DNA of 64,000 nucleotides from Nannochloris sp. 'desiccata' (Eukaryota > Chlorophyta > Trebouxiophyceae > Chlorellales > Chlorellaceae): positions 1,240,001 through 1,304,000 of the forward strand of contig JAGTXX020000011.1 of assembly GCA_019044685.2 (NCBI GenBank), in the 5' to 3' direction. How positions within the stretch are numbered: the first letter of the stretch is position 1; each line of letters starts with the position of its first letter. Positions 1 to 11,726 of this stretch are shown piece after piece. The notes beneath the pieces are model-generated. The model searched no databases and was not told the origin of the DNA. It saw only the letters and a list, made by a program, of their open reading frames with translations. The position numbers were made by a program, and so were the translations under genes.

Positions 1-79
1 GCTGACCGCGTCGTGGAGGTTTACATAGGGTGACTTCTCGCCTTTCAATACTTAGTTTAGAAAGTAATATTGAGTTTAG

Positions 80-2363
80 ATGAAAGCATACCTCGCTTTG
101 GCGCTTGCCTGCGCTATACTCGGGGCTTCTGTGTTCCCCGAGGTTGCAGCCAATACGGCTCGTGAGGTGAGTCCGACTTTCGGTGTTACAGTTGAAATTT
201 TTGAAGGTTCATACAATTCTAGTGCCTTTTCTAGCTATGGTATACTTACTCCGCAGCAAAGCTTTGCTTAGCAATATTTATGACATTCTTCAATATTTTT
301 TAATTTTCCCGCAGCTCCTCCAAGCCGACGCCGCTGCCCCGGCTCCCGAATATTTTATCGAAATCCGTGATGGCAACTTCGTCAATGGATGCAACAACTT
401 TAAAATCGCTGGCTGGAACCAATGGGAAGTCGTTGAGGCTGCTGCTGGTGCTCCTTCTCTATCTGGCGCTTCGATCCCCACTGGGATGACTGGCCCACAA
501 CTGGTCCGTGCTTTACTCCGCCGTGGGTCTGAACTGGGTTTCAACTCCATGCGCACGTGGGTACACGCAGTAAATCCCCAATACGCTCTTCAACCCAAAG
601 CTGGGGAATACTCCGAAGCTGCTTTCCAAGGTCTTGATTACCTCTTGGATGAAGCTCGTCAAGCTAATATCAAATTAATATTGGCATTCACTTCCAACTG
701 GACCCCTGTTGGCGGTATCCCCGAGTACTTGAAATGGGCTGATGCTACTGATCCTGTTGATTTCTACACCAACCCTGCTATTATCAAAATGTATCAAGAC
801 TTTGTCGAGACCATTTTAAACCGCAAGAACACAATCAATGGAAGACTGTACAAGGACGACCCTACTGTCATGGCATGGAATTTACTCAACGAACCTCGTT
901 GCCAAGGGTGCCCTGTTGGCACTGTTTCCAAATGGTTTGACGAGCAAGCTACCTTTGTTCGCTCTATCGACAAAAATCATTTAATCAGTACCGGTGAGGA
1001 AGGCTTCTTTGCTTGTTGTGGAAACGCTAATAATCCTGGTGGCGAGTCTTCTGAATGGGCTAGTAGTGTAGGTCAAGATTTTGTTGGTGATCACGCTGGA
1101 GAGGATATTGATTTTGCTACATTCCACTCTTGGCCTGATAATTGGAATGCCGTTTCTGAAGAATTTCAACGCAATTGGATTACTTCTCACGCAGAAGCTG
1201 CTGCAGAGATGGGGAAACCTGTTATTCTTGAAGAATGGGGTAAATGGGTCAATGTCTCTGCGGATGCTACTGTGGAAGACCGTAATAAGTTCATGGCTAT
1301 CGTCTTTGATGAAATTAAAAATGAAATGAGCAAGCCTAATTCTGCATTACAAGGCAGCATGTTCTGGCAATGGTATTTAGAGGGACAGGAAGGTGCTCCT
1401 ACTGAAGGTGGTGGCCCTGGTTTATTTGGTATCTACGAATCTGACGAGTCATTTACCTCCATTAAAGAGAATATTGAATTTATCCAAAGTTTGAATGGTC
1501 CAATCCCTGGTTGCTCTCCAGCCGACCATAAAGCCGCCGAGGTCACCCCGGTCGCGCTCTGTGAATCTACCTGGGTCGATGGTATCCCTGGTACTGGATT
1601 AGAAGGTCCTGATTGTACTAGTCCTATTAACGAATGTGTCCGTGGTACTTCTGATTGTGACGCCAATGCAGCCTGCATTGATACCGACACCGCTTTTGAA
1701 TGCCGTTGCCACTACGGGTTCACTGGAGACGGCAAAACATGCACCCCTGATGCTGATGCTCAAGAAAACTTGGCCTCTTTGTACTGGACTGAACCTAATG
1801 GACTTTCTTGCAAAGCAGGAATTCCTGTTGAATATCCTGAATATGTCGCTGGATTTGTGTATGATCCTCTGAAGTCTTTTGCCTTTTATGATGTTTCTGG
1901 CGGCGGTAAATTCGGTTCTAAGACGAATGTGACCTTGGAACAGTGCATGGCTGCATGCCAAGTTTCTGAAACCTGCGAGTCCTTGGTTTATAACGACGTT
2001 TTGATGCAATGCTTCCTCGCCAGAGGCCAGTGCCCTGTGTACAACTATTGCCAGGGAGAGCAAGTTAAATGCAAATCTACAAATGATCGTGGTGGTGAGT
2101 TTGAGTTTGACTGTGGATTCTGGGTTGCTTACTACCGTTTAGACACTACTGCTCCTGCCAACTGTGAAGGCTTTGACCCCGACCCGGCCTCGGTGGGACA
2201 AGCTAATCCAGAAGCTCTTGCAGCGTGGGAAGAATGGGCTGCAGCAAACCCTGAAGCTGTTATGAGGTCTACTCCTCTGGAGTTGATTGAAGCTGCTGAG
2301 GCTGAAGCAGCTGCTGCTGGAGAGGAAACTGCTCAGGTGCAAGCATCTGGAGAGTCGGCTTAA
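80..2363 (+). CDS. Secreted GH5-type endo-beta-mannanase-like glycoside hydrolase with EGF-like and PAN/apple-like modules
   Basis: Exons 80-166 and 315-2363 (GTGAGT donor, CCCGCAG acceptor, phase 0) give 711 aa. Exon 1 encodes a signal peptide (MKAYLALALACAILG...). The catalytic domain resembles plant/fungal GH5 mannanases: WNLLNEP carries the proposed acid/base Glu (about residue 222) and ILEEWGK the proposed nucleophile Glu (about residue 336). After it comes an EGF-like module (about 462-500, six Cys, NECVRGTSDCDANAACI), then a Cys-rich PAN/apple-like segment (about 535-620), then an Ala/Glu-rich tail. Family knowledge: such enzymes cut beta-1,4-mannan; EGF and apple modules mediate extracellular binding. 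Inference: it is secreted or wall-bound and acts on the cell's own or food mannan. Substrate specificity cannot be read from the sequence. Confidence 0.85.
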
Positions 2364-2648
2364 AAAACTTTTAATCATTTTATAGAATGCTTTGATCGAT
2401 TAATTAATGAACTCAAATCTCTTATTCCATCTGAATAATACTAAATAGTAAAGCACTTTTTCCCAACTCTTCTTTTTCCGGCTTGCATACACAAAGACCG
2501 TGCTCAAAGAGAATTAATTTTCAAATTTCAGATTGATGTAAACGTATGATTCAGAAGAGATTAATTACAGGATTATTTACTCTAAATAAAACCTCTTTCT
2601 TGATCAGAATAAGCAAACAACCTCAAAACAATTCTCCCTTTCTTCTCA
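2364..2648. other. Convergent 3' flanks
   Basis: AT-rich DNA between the mannanase and the converging fucosyltransferase-like gene. TTACA (TGTAA on the minus strand) occurs near 2565, fitting a green-algal poly(A) signal for the minus-strand gene. No gene seen. Confidence 0.5.
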
Positions 2649-4057
2649 TTACAACCTATTTTCAAATTCAACGCCAACGCTCATAAAAAAGTTCTTCCCC
2701 ATCAACTTTGCAGTTTGTGAATAAGAAGACCCTGTAGTACCCACAAGAATACGTGCTCTACTCAACAACCACAAATCTATCAGTGCTTCTGCTGTGCCTG
2801 CTGAGCTAGAACGCATCGCTAAGGCGTCAGCTGCGGAATCTCTTACCGCCTTTGAATAAGAAACAAGGCTGCCATCTTCATCATTTACCCCCCCATGGCC
2901 ATACTTTTTCAAGGCCACTCGTACCGCTTCTTCAGCTTCAGCATCATCTGTAGCTAAGAAAAAGCGTGGTTTGTCACCAGATATTTCCCCGAGCTTGACA
3001 ATCTGATCTAAAATGCTGGTGTATTTTTCCAGGGGAAGGACCTCGGCCACAGCAAAGCCATCGGCACAATCATCTGTGTTGCAAAGTAATCGTAGATCTG
3101 TTCGACGGATATGAACACCCACCCATTGACCCCACCCATCCCAGTTTACACTCTTCTGAAACGCAGCAATGGCGTCAGCAATTGGAGCAGAAGGGCGGAG
3201 TAAGGAGTAAAACCACCCCACACCTCGTTGCTTGTCAGTTAAGAACATCATGCTTTGTAAACAGAGAACTTCTTTACCGTCTTGTATTTCAAAGTTATTT
3301 TTGATAGTATCCCATTCAGAGGCGTGGTTGATTCTGCGGACGGTGCATTTAGCGTGGTCTTCTCGCACAGCTTTACCAGGGAAGCAGCCTTGAGGGATCC
3401 GTGGAGAGGCGAAAAGCTCATCCCATTGACCACGGAAACCGTGCTCTTTGTCTGTCCATACGATAACAACGTTGGCGTTGACTTCACGAGCGACAGTTAA
3501 AGCAGAAGAGACTGCCCGGAGACGATTGCCTAAGCCTCCATACCTGCAGAGAAGAGAAGGGGCAAATCAAAATTAAAAAAATGAGCGAGCGAGCGAGGAA
3601 TATGATTTTTGGCACTACATTTTAAAGTAAAGTTTTGCTCAGAAAAAAGTAATGCTCACGGTTGCATATAAATTGTGCGGTTTGTAGGCTCATCTGGAGC
3701 AAAACACGAGTCATATTCTGGCTGCTCTGCTGCACAATAAGCTGCCTCTTCACTGCTGGTGTAAAGCGCCCCTACTCCACTGAAGGATTTGAGGGTCTGC
3801 CCGCCAAAGGGGAGGGCGCTCAGCACCGCGCTCCCTATATACGCAAAGAATAAGATTACTCCTAGAATACTGGCTATGCTTAGAGGTGGGAAGAGGCCTC
3901 TTTGCTCGTGAATATAAGGTTTCCTTCTGTTTAGCAAGGACATGTTTTTCGAGTTTTGGCGAGCCTTGGAAGTAGGATAGTCCGGCTCTGAGGCAAGAGG
4001 AATTCCACGAAGTCTTGCTTCAGATAAAAAAGGATCATGGGCCATTTCAAAGGCCAA
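2649..4057 (-). CDS. Type II membrane fucosyltransferase-like protein (GDP-fucose GT, HxRRTD motif)
   Basis: Exons 4057-3660 and 3543-2649 (donor GTGAGC, acceptor TCTGCAG, phase 2) give 430 aa. A short cytoplasmic N-terminus is followed by one hydrophobic segment (about residues 58-80, ASILGVILFFAYIGSAVLSA) and a lumenal Cys-containing stem. The splice joins a sequon NRT to the glycosyltransferase core. Motifs are YGGLGNRLRAV at the donor-site start and GVHIRRTD, the signature shared by alpha-1,6-fucosyltransferases (FUT8/NodZ) and O-fucosyltransferases. Near the C-terminus is GTTGSSYSQTAKLMG, which resembles the third FUT8/NodZ motif. It is probably a Golgi enzyme transferring fucose or a related sugar; acceptor unknown. 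Confidence 0.75.
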
Positions 4058-4658
4058 AAAATATCAGTTTAGGGGGTCGAACGCCAAAATTATGACCGCG
4101 CTGACGGGGGCTCCGAGTAGGCTCCTAAGAGTTTCTTGGGAGACTCGAATTTTCCATCGGGTGGCAAATTTAAGCAAAACCTGCATTCAATTTCTGGACG
4201 AATCAACACTGCATCAACATCATAAACATGACAGCAAAGGAAGCGGAAAGAGGGAAACTGAACGACCTTGGTGGACGTCGCTGGCGGCACCAAGTCCGCC
4301 ACCGCCCCGAGAATTAATTATTTATCAATACCATTGCAAATTGAGAGGATAACATCGGTAGTGCAGTCAAGCTGGATGTCATAACAAGCTGATGCTTCTT
4401 GGCTGCAATCGACCCAGTCCTTGAACCTCTGTTTGGTTCCCTGCCACAGTCTTGCCACAGCCTGAGAAATTGCGCCAAAAGCCACTGGCTTAGCCAGAGG
4501 CCAGAAAGCAGCTCTTGAATTTGTAGTCAAAGATCCATGCTCGTTTGCTCATTGCGTATTATAATTTCATTAGCATTCAACATCTAATCTCAGTAAATAT
4601 TGAACCACACTAAGAGCTGGACAAAGTATTAGTCTGACTTTGTTATCAGGGTTTTAAA
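4058..4658. other. Promoter interval with an unassigned minus-strand open frame (4318-4530)
   Basis: Divergent spacer between the fucosyltransferase-like and coiled-coil genes. On the minus strand 4530-4318 is open for about 70 codons (ending VILSICNGIDK then stop) and looks mildly coding, but no convincing ATG, splice partner or family was found. A second minus frame at 4302-4090 is also open. They could be a small unrecognised gene, a decayed one or chance. Confidence 0.3.
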
Positions 4659-6998
4659 ATGTGGATTTTGATCATTGTCTTGTTTCTCTGTATCTACAAA
4701 ATTATAGATTGTACAAGGTACGCATGCGTAAACTTTATTCAATGATATGCCATCGCAATAAATATTCTTTACCTTTCTTAGTTGATCACCAAAAGTGAAA
4801 TTGAAGATGATCAGTTGTCATTGATTGCCGAGCTTCTTCAAACCATTTCCGACACGTCATTCTACTATACTATCTCACATCGAATCCCCCATACCTGCAG
4901 GGAATTGCAAGAACTTCGAGGAGAAACACAACGCTTGCAAGAGGACGCGGGGCGGAGACAGACTCAAGCCAAGCAAGACCATAGAAAAGTGCAGGCATTG
5001 GAAGACAGCGCCAAGGAATTACAAGATGGATTAGAAGCTATAAGCTCTCGGAGCAAGGCGAAAGATGCCGTCATCGCCAGTTTTGAAGAGCGCCTCAAGG
5101 TGTTAATTGATGAAAAGAAACAGCTTGCAAAAGCTAAAGACCAAGCTTTGCTAGACGCGAAACGCGCTCTGTCGAGTATTGGTAGTAGCAGTAAAGACGC
5201 CAAGGATGCTATCCACCGGAAAGAATTGGCAGAAGCAGACAGAGATATAGCTTATAAGCAAATGGAAGAGGCATTAGAAACCGCCGCCAGAGCGGAAGCC
5301 GCTGCTGCAGAGGCAATTCAAGATAGAGACCGCGTTCTTGCTTACAAAGCCAGTCTAGATGCACAAGCGTCAGATATCGAGAGAATACGTGCAGATCTTC
5401 ACACTGCACATGAAGCTCAAACAAAGGCAGAAGCTGATCGGTGTGCAGCTCAACAAACTGCAGCTGCTGCCGCAGCAGAGTGTGCTGCAGCACAGGCAGC
5501 GCAAGCTGAAGCTGAAGCAGCCCGAGATGCTGCGCTAGAAGCACAAAAGGCAACCGAAGAAATTATAAAGGCTGCAAATAAGGAATTAGAATCTAAACAC
5601 ATTGCTTTAATTGAGGCGCTCAACAGGGCCGAGACTGCAGAGACTTCTCGTGAGACAGAAGTAGGTATCTGGAAACAACGGACCGCTGAGACTGAGAAAA
5701 ATCTTGTAGCTGAACAAGATAAAATTGTTGCAACGCAGAAACAATTTTCTAATATGGTGTCAAAGTTTGCTGAGGTTGATGCTGGTTATGGCGCTATTTT
5801 AGATCAAGTCAAAATGTTGGAGAAAGAACTAAAGATAAGCAGAAATGAGGCAGATAACTTGAGAAATCAACTTCAAAATGAATTAAAAAACAACGAAGAA
5901 GCTCAGAACAAGGCAGAAGAGGCTGTGAAAGAGCAAAAACGGCTTGAATTGGAGTTGATAGCGGCTCAAGAGGCAGCGGTACAATCAGCGGAGGATGAAA
6001 TTTTGTCTGTCCGACGAGAATTAGAAGCTTCTGTAGCTGATTCCGATGGAGAAATTAAAAGTTTAAAAGCACAATTACAAGCAGCAACTTTTAATGCTGA
6101 GAAGAGCGCCGATGAAAGCGCGGAGCGGCTTCAACAGGTAGATGAAGAGCTTGAAAACTTGAAGATGACATGGGAAAAAACTATGCAAGAAACAAACAGA
6201 TTACGAAGTGCTGTAGCTGCAGCTGAAACTGAGTTAGAATCAACGAAATCAGAGGTTGAAAAAACTAGAAATGCTCAATTCGCTGCTGTTTCTAATGCAA
6301 AAGATGAGCTAAATAAAGAAATTCAACTTGAAATTTCTCGACGTGAAGAAGCGGAAAAGAACTTGGAAAACTTGAAAATTGAATTAGAAGCTGCAAATAA
6401 TGCCCGTGATAGTGCTCAGGCTGAAATAAAAGATCTGGAAGAATCTTTCAATGTAGCAGCTGAGTTACGGGCGAAAGCGAGTGCCACTATCGACGCTGGG
6501 AATAGCCTGGATTTAGCCATACTATTGGAGGAGCTCGAGGTCTTAAGAAAGAAAAATGTAGAACACGAAGAGGAGATCGCTGCTCTTTTGGATGCCAAAG
6601 CGAGTGCAGAAATTAAGTTGGAAGATGCAAAGAAATCCAATCAGAGAGAAATTGATAATTTGAGAGAACTTAATAGGCGTTTGCTTTCGCGTGAGAAAAG
6701 CGCCAAGCAAACGACCATCACCTCTGGCGGCGGTGGCGGTGGCAGAAGCAGCAGCAGCAGCAGGGGTGGAAGTAACATTAGTAGAGTAGAGGAGGGTTCA
6801 CAGAGCCCTGCGATGATGAAAGCTTCAACCGACATGACTGAGAAACTGGATACATTAAAGAGGAGTACAGATAAATTATTCTCTACTCATCGTTCATCCC
6901 CTGCTTCTCCGGGTGGCAGAATATATACGACTGTACCCAGCACCACCCCAACAAGATCTCCTCTATCTCGATCAACGTTCGATACAAAGACTCCGTAG
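4659..6998 (+). CDS. Long coiled-coil protein with a hydrophobic N-terminus
   Basis: Proposed exons 4659-4717 and 4901-6998 (donor AAG|GTACGC, acceptor CCTGCAG, phase 2) give 718 aa. The start is chosen because the frame of the big exon has no ATG upstream, and this ATG yields MWILIIVLFLCIYKI, a possible signal-anchor, in frame after splicing. The stretch 4782-4900 is also open in frame and may be exon in another isoform, so the 5' end is uncertain. From about residue 20 to 640 the protein is almost continuous heptad coiled coil, rich in Ala/Glu/Lys/Gln. A Gly/Ser-rich linker (GGGGGGRSSSSSRGG) and a Ser/Thr/Pro-rich tail follow. It is probably structural (cytoskeletal, tethering or flagellar). 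Family not recognised. Confidence 0.6.
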
Positions 6999-7571
6999 TG
7001 TATTTATATTAGCAATACGTGTAAAATAAAACAAAAAAGATCAAATAATTAATGAGGAAAGAGGTCATTTGTGCCGCCGCCCTGCATCATGGTGCGTTTG
7101 CTCCACTGCGTGCCCACCGTGTGCAAATGCATCGCCCCGCCCTGCAGTGCTCCCTATCTATCCAAAACGGCAAGCCGGAGGGACCCCCAGGGTCCCCCTT
7201 GTTCCCTGTCTAATGCCGCAGAAGACTTCTGAGAAGTCACTGCCGGTGGCGAAAAATCGCAGAGAGAGAGAGAGAGAGAATTACAGCCTTTAGCACAGAG
7301 AATGCGCTCTACTGCCAATCGCGATGAACGCAAAGACAGAGAAGGAAGTACAATCAGAAATATAGAATCAAAGAAGGATATGTAACAGCAAAAATCAGGA
7401 GCACTATAGACCAAAAAAACACCGCCGCTGTCGATAAAATCACATCGTCGCCTTCGAATAAACAGACATCAAAAATAAATTGATGCGAAAAATCGCAGCC
7501 ATGGCATTAAACGCCAAGCACCGGCTTTGCGTACATTTATTATATATTTGCACATTTTAGAAAATGGCAGT
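6999..7571. other. Intergenic, with a short (GA)n run
   Basis: 3' flank of the coiled-coil gene: TGTAA near 7020 is a likely poly(A) signal. A (GA)n run lies near 7260-7279. The following 7280-7440 (TTACAGCCTTTAG ... AAACACCGCCGCTGTCG) loosely resembles the flank of the (CT)n/LINE end near 23385-23530, so it may be an old LINE 3' remnant. No gene seen. Confidence 0.35.
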
Positions 7572-8455
7572 ATGAATAATATCGCTCGAAACGGCGTGTG
7601 CTGCCGTTTGCCGGGGCAAATGAACATTCAGCAGCAAACTTAAGTAGAACTTCTTTCTGCTTCGGAAGCTTCAAGTTAGCGGTTCAGTGAGCCTCGGAGG
7701 ATCGCGGTTTTCTCACCCTTCCGAGTGCGTTTATGCTTTGTCTACAATTCTAGTATGCATTCCAACGTGTTATTTACTCTGTTTAAGCTAAGCGTAGATC
7801 TTCTGACAAACCAAATGGTAATTTCTCCCACAATCTTCCACAGACTGCTACTAAAAACAACCGCGCCGCTGCCCTCGCAACTAGACATGCCATCTCGAGA
7901 CCCCTGCCGAAGTCTACTGAGGAGCAGGACCTGGAGTGGGACTACGAGCAACTGCTGCAACACAAGAAGCCAGAGGGTAAGATGGATCAACTCACTAAAT
8001 GGGTAAACCCTTCTACCATGGCTGCCGCTTGTATTTTCGGTTATATTGAAAGCCTGATCTTCCAGAAGGTAGGTGTTTCTTAGGTTATTTTTGATAGTAA
8101 AATCCAGTCTCCCCTCCTCTTCCACCGTCACCTGCTAAAATCTCAATTTTCATGTTCTTTGCAGACTGGTTTGGCGGAGCTCACAGCATATGTCGGATTT
8201 CTAGGCGCTTTAGTAATTGCAGCAAAATACGTGGTCGATTCCTTGTCCGAAAGTACATCAATGCTGAAACAGCTCCCGGCGATTCTGGCTAAAGTGCCTT
8301 CCCGCTTGAGAACTGAGATCTCAGAAGCAGTGGAACAGCAGAAAACTGAGATTTTGGAGTTGGGATTCCACACAAATACTTCCGTACCCAAGCTGCAGCA
8401 GCAGCGTATGAAATTAAGCTGGCAAAGCAGAGATCTTACGTCCAGCAGATTTTAA
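7572..8455 (+). pseudogene. Damaged copy of a small membrane-protein gene (paralogue of the gene at 22,434-23,180)
   Basis: The first codons (7572 onward, MNNIARNGVCCRLPGQMN) match the paralogue. An extra base then shifts the frame to a TAA after about 23 codons, and a longer intron-like insert follows. Two further exons align well: 7844-8068 (STEEQDLEWDYEQLLQHKKP ... TMAAACIFGY) and 8165-8455 (TGLAELTAYVGFLGALV, then KTEI coiled coil). Both GT-AG boundaries are kept (GTAGGT donor at 8069, TTTGCAG acceptor). The C-terminus is cut off and replaced by the left arm of an inverted repeat from 8365. Most likely a pseudogene; if the 5' intron is still spliced in some unseen way, a protein with two hydrophobic segments would result. 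Confidence 0.6.
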
Positions 8456-8629
8456 ATGTGCTACCTACTTTAGAGCCTGACGAAGACGGTGCCTTCCTTC
8501 GAGAGTCCATTCTCCAGGCTCTAAAGTGGGTAGCACATTTAAAATCTGCTGGTCACCAGAACTCTGTTTTGTCAGCTTTACTTCGTACGCTGCTGCTGCA
8601 GCTTGGGTACGGAAGTATTTGTTTGGAAT
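8365..8629. repeat. Inverted repeat, arms about 115 bp (8365-8480 and 8515-8629)
   Basis: The left arm starts ATTCCACACAAATACTTCCG and the right arm ends with its near-perfect reverse complement. The whole arms match with scattered substitutions, separated by about 35 bp. Both arms read as the same peptide on their own strands (KYFRTQAAAAAYE ... QQILNVLPTLEP), so a fragment of an unidentified coding sequence was duplicated head-to-head. The minus-strand frame extends from 8749. Confidence 0.8.
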
Positions 8630-8749
8630 TTTGATCTGGTGGGTCACTCCTTTGACAACGAAAAGCTGCTTGCGTTGAAGCAAGAGCTCAACCGCTTTGC
8701 GCTTCGATTTGGAGAAAGAAGAAGAAGCTGCTTCTGCTGCGACGATCAA
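8465..8749 (-). pseudogene. Gene fragment carried by the inverted repeat
   Basis: Open frame of about 94 codons, coding-like (VVKGVTHQIKIPNKYFRTQ, then QQILNVLPTLEPGE). It has no clear start or end signal and half of it lies in the repeat arm. Family not recognised. It looks like a captured exon piece. Confidence 0.3.
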
Positions 8750-8759
8750 TTACATCTGA

Positions 8760-9667
8760 AGACAGTAACAAAATAATCATAAGGGGCGACTGCTGAAAGC
8801 AACCTGAGAAAAGGTAACCGATACCAATTATGTAATGCAGGTCCTATTGCTCCATTGGGTCGACAAAATTTTATGAAGTTTTGCAGATTTTAAAGGCACA
8901 TTACCATTTGTAAGGAATCCGCAAATGAAACAAAGCATAATGCAATTAGAAGAAATGGATAAATTAGAAGAAAAAAATGGTTTTGGACTGCCTGGCACGA
9001 AAAAAGGCAGTGCCCCGCCGCCAATAGACTACTAACTGAATATGTCCTTGGCAGCTTTTTAAAGTTCGTATTTTGCCTTCTTAGAAGCACTCCCGGCTTC
9101 CTCTTTCACTCTTTGGAGCTCTTGACTACGCTTTTTGTACCTTCCTCGCAAAGTAGAAAATTAGCGTCTCTCTCCAGTATGGCCAATGGGAACAGTAGCA
9201 GCTGGGAGAATAGCTTGAACGGAACTTCTGGGTGGATCGGTGGTGGTGGTGGAAATCGATCAACGGGAAGTCATAAGCCTATGGGGCAGAGTACAGATGG
9301 CAATACTAGAGATGAAACGCACGCGCTCTAGCATGTCCTCAAGCAAATCCGCAACTCAGGTTTGCTGTTATGGGCTATCCGCCGGGGGTTCCGTCGCAGG
9401 CGGTTATCAGACTAGGAGGTCGGGAGGCGGCCAGCCTGCCTGCCTGCCTGGTTTGCAAAAGATTCTAACATTTCGTTGCTTTCAATGAACCCTGCTGCGG
9501 CAGCAGTGCTGCCTAAAAATTGTCTCACAAGCTGATCATTTTTCAAGGCGCTGACTCTAATATTAGTAGTTACTTTTTTTTTAATACCTCGCTATTCCTC
9601 AACTACCTCTCCATTGTTTTGAAACCTTAGATTGCCTTCATTTATCTTGATATAAGCTTTTATCAAA
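8760..9667. other. Gene-poor interval
   Basis: Mostly without recognisable genes. A short plus-strand frame near 9179-9331 encodes a Gly/Ser/Asn-rich peptide (MANGNSSSWENSLNG...), and 9420-9450 has a CCTGCCTGCCTG run. Neither has support as a gene. Confidence 0.4.
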
Positions 9668-11032
9668 ATGCGAACCATGGCTTGCACAGCTCCCTGTGCA
9701 AAGCCATTAGCACCTCACTTCTTTCGCGGGGCTGCCGTTGTTCCTAGGCATCCTCGTATCAACCAGCGTATGAACCTTAGCGCCAAACAGAGGCAGTGCG
9801 TTGCCTCATCTAGTCAGACACTCCCAATTCCTGGTATGCCTCATGCGGAATATCAAAAAATTGCCAGTATGAAACAAGTTTCCCAGACCGAAGCTACTAC
9901 CACCGGGAGAAAAATCGTCTTTGCTGTAGATGGTACTACAGGTGCAGAGGAAGGCCTCAAATGGATTGTAAAGCACGTCGCGCGCAAAGGTGAGTCAAAT
10001 TTAATCATGCCACTTTGACGGTGGACTTTGTCCTCCCAAGGGTATTTTCAACGTACTTCCAGCGTTAACTCCTTACATTTCTTATATTAATTATACCTTG
10101 CAGGTGATACCGTCCATCTTGCAAACGTTATTTGCGACCCTCGCACCCCTTCTACGGCGGTCGGCTCATCTGAAGTAGCCACTCAATGGTCCCCCAACAG
10201 AGACGAAGCAATATTCCAACGCGAATTCCTCCTCCGCATGGAGCACGAGGCACAAAGCATGATGGCTTCTCGTTTTATCCCTTCTGTCCAGTTTAGTGGA
10301 GTCGATCACCAGGTTGATTTACTTCGATTAAAAGTTCACAAATCAGCCGCTGGGATTGGTGAAGTCCTTTCCAACAGGGCTGTAGATATTAAAGCCGATT
10401 TAATGGTTATTGCATCCCACGGTGCTGGTGTATTAGCAGATTACGGGTCTGTAGCACGATGGTGCAGTGAAAACAGCCCTGTTCCTACTTTACTCTTACC
10501 TCCTGCCATTCTGGTCCCCAGTACCCCTTGTATCTCCAAGCCCACAATTGTCGTTGCGGCTGTTGATGACATTCAAAGCTTGAAGAAATCTTTTGACTTT
10601 GCTTTACAAAAACTCAGTAGACCTGGCGATAGTGTATACACCATGTTGGTGAAGCCTATCCTTAATGAGGAGGCTGGTATTGCTCTTCGCAAGGAACTTG
10701 TTGCTAACGCACACCGTTGGTTGGAAGAAAGCGGCCTTGACTACGCCAACACCTTAAATGTCGCTGTAGATTTAATTACTGAAGCAGCCAGTGATTCTTC
10801 TGTAGTACCTGAAGCGATTCCTGATGGCTCTTCTAGATCTGTACTCAGCCCAGCAGGACAATTGATCTGTGCATATGCTGAGGAATTAGGCGCTCGAGCA
10901 GTGGTGTTACACCACCATGGTCGTAGCATGATGCAGGACATGATGTATGGCCCTGTGACACTGCAAGTAACGAAACATTGCCCTAGACCTTTGGTCATTT
11001 TACGTGCCAGCAACCAACAGCAGCACCAGTAG
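9668..11032 (+). CDS. Tandem universal-stress-protein (USP) domain protein, probably organelle-targeted
   Basis: Exons 9668-9989 and 10104-11032 (GTGAGT donor, CTTGCAG acceptor, phase 1) give 416 aa. The N-terminal 75 residues are rich in Ala, Arg, Ser and Pro with few acids, like a plastid or mitochondrial transit peptide. USP domain 1 begins RKIVFAVDGTTGAEEGLKW and ends ADLMVIASHGAGVLADYGSV. USP domain 2 begins KPTIVVAAVDDIQSLKKSF and ends ARAVVLHHHGRSMMQDMMYG ... CPRPLVILR. The GxxG...S ATP-binding loop of ATP-type USPs is only partly preserved (SHGAG; HHGRS), so nucleotide binding is uncertain. Known family role: stress signalling adaptors. Partner unknown. Confidence 0.8.
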
Positions 11033-11726
11033 GATAAAAAAGAAAGAAATTGTTCTTTCTTTGTTGAGTTGAATATTTCATAAAAACAGAAAGAAAATTT
11101 TCTAGAAGAGCTTTCTATGCAGTTTTTTTATAAATAATGACGACGATAAAAGGCAGGAATAGGAGTAAGTCAACTTCTTTTGCTTCACCTTAATGATATG
11201 AATTCATGATACAGTTCTAGTTATCTATAGCTTGGTTTTAATTTTCCCAAAAGGGGAACAAAGGTGAAAAGATGAATATTCTTCACCTCTAAAAACACCC
11301 CCTCCCGGTTTCTTTTTCCCTTTTCAATCTACAATTTCGCTCTAATAATCGATTAGATTATTAATTATTTCAACTATCACGCTTCCCCTTGATTTGAATC
11401 AACCTATTGCCCCCCCAACGCACGAAAATTTTCCTTTCTTCCCCTTTCTTTTCGAAAACAAAAAGTTTTTTAACCGCCAGGAAAGTGAGTTTTGTTTTGT
11501 TTGTACCCGTCACAAAAAAGAGAGAAAGAGAAAGACCCCTCTCTGCTTCGTTTCCTTTCCTTTACTGTAATAAAAAGTAAACTAAATCTGGTTTACAACA
11601 GGGCACATTGAAATTACTAGTAGTACAACATGTACAACAGCAAGTGACGCCAGTCTCAACTACTATTTTGCCAAGAATAAAATATGTACTTAGGATTATA
11701 AAACTATCTGACCCCTTATTTTTCAT
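11033..11726. other. Convergent 3' flanks
   Basis: AT- and pyrimidine-rich spacer between the USP gene and the porphobilinogen synthase gene. TGTAA near 11575 (plus) and TTACA near 11592 (TGTAA on minus) fit green-algal poly(A) signals. No gene seen. Confidence 0.5.

Noticed and set aside
1599..2063. 154-codon minus frame
   Set aside because: Antisense of the mannanase EGF/PAN region.
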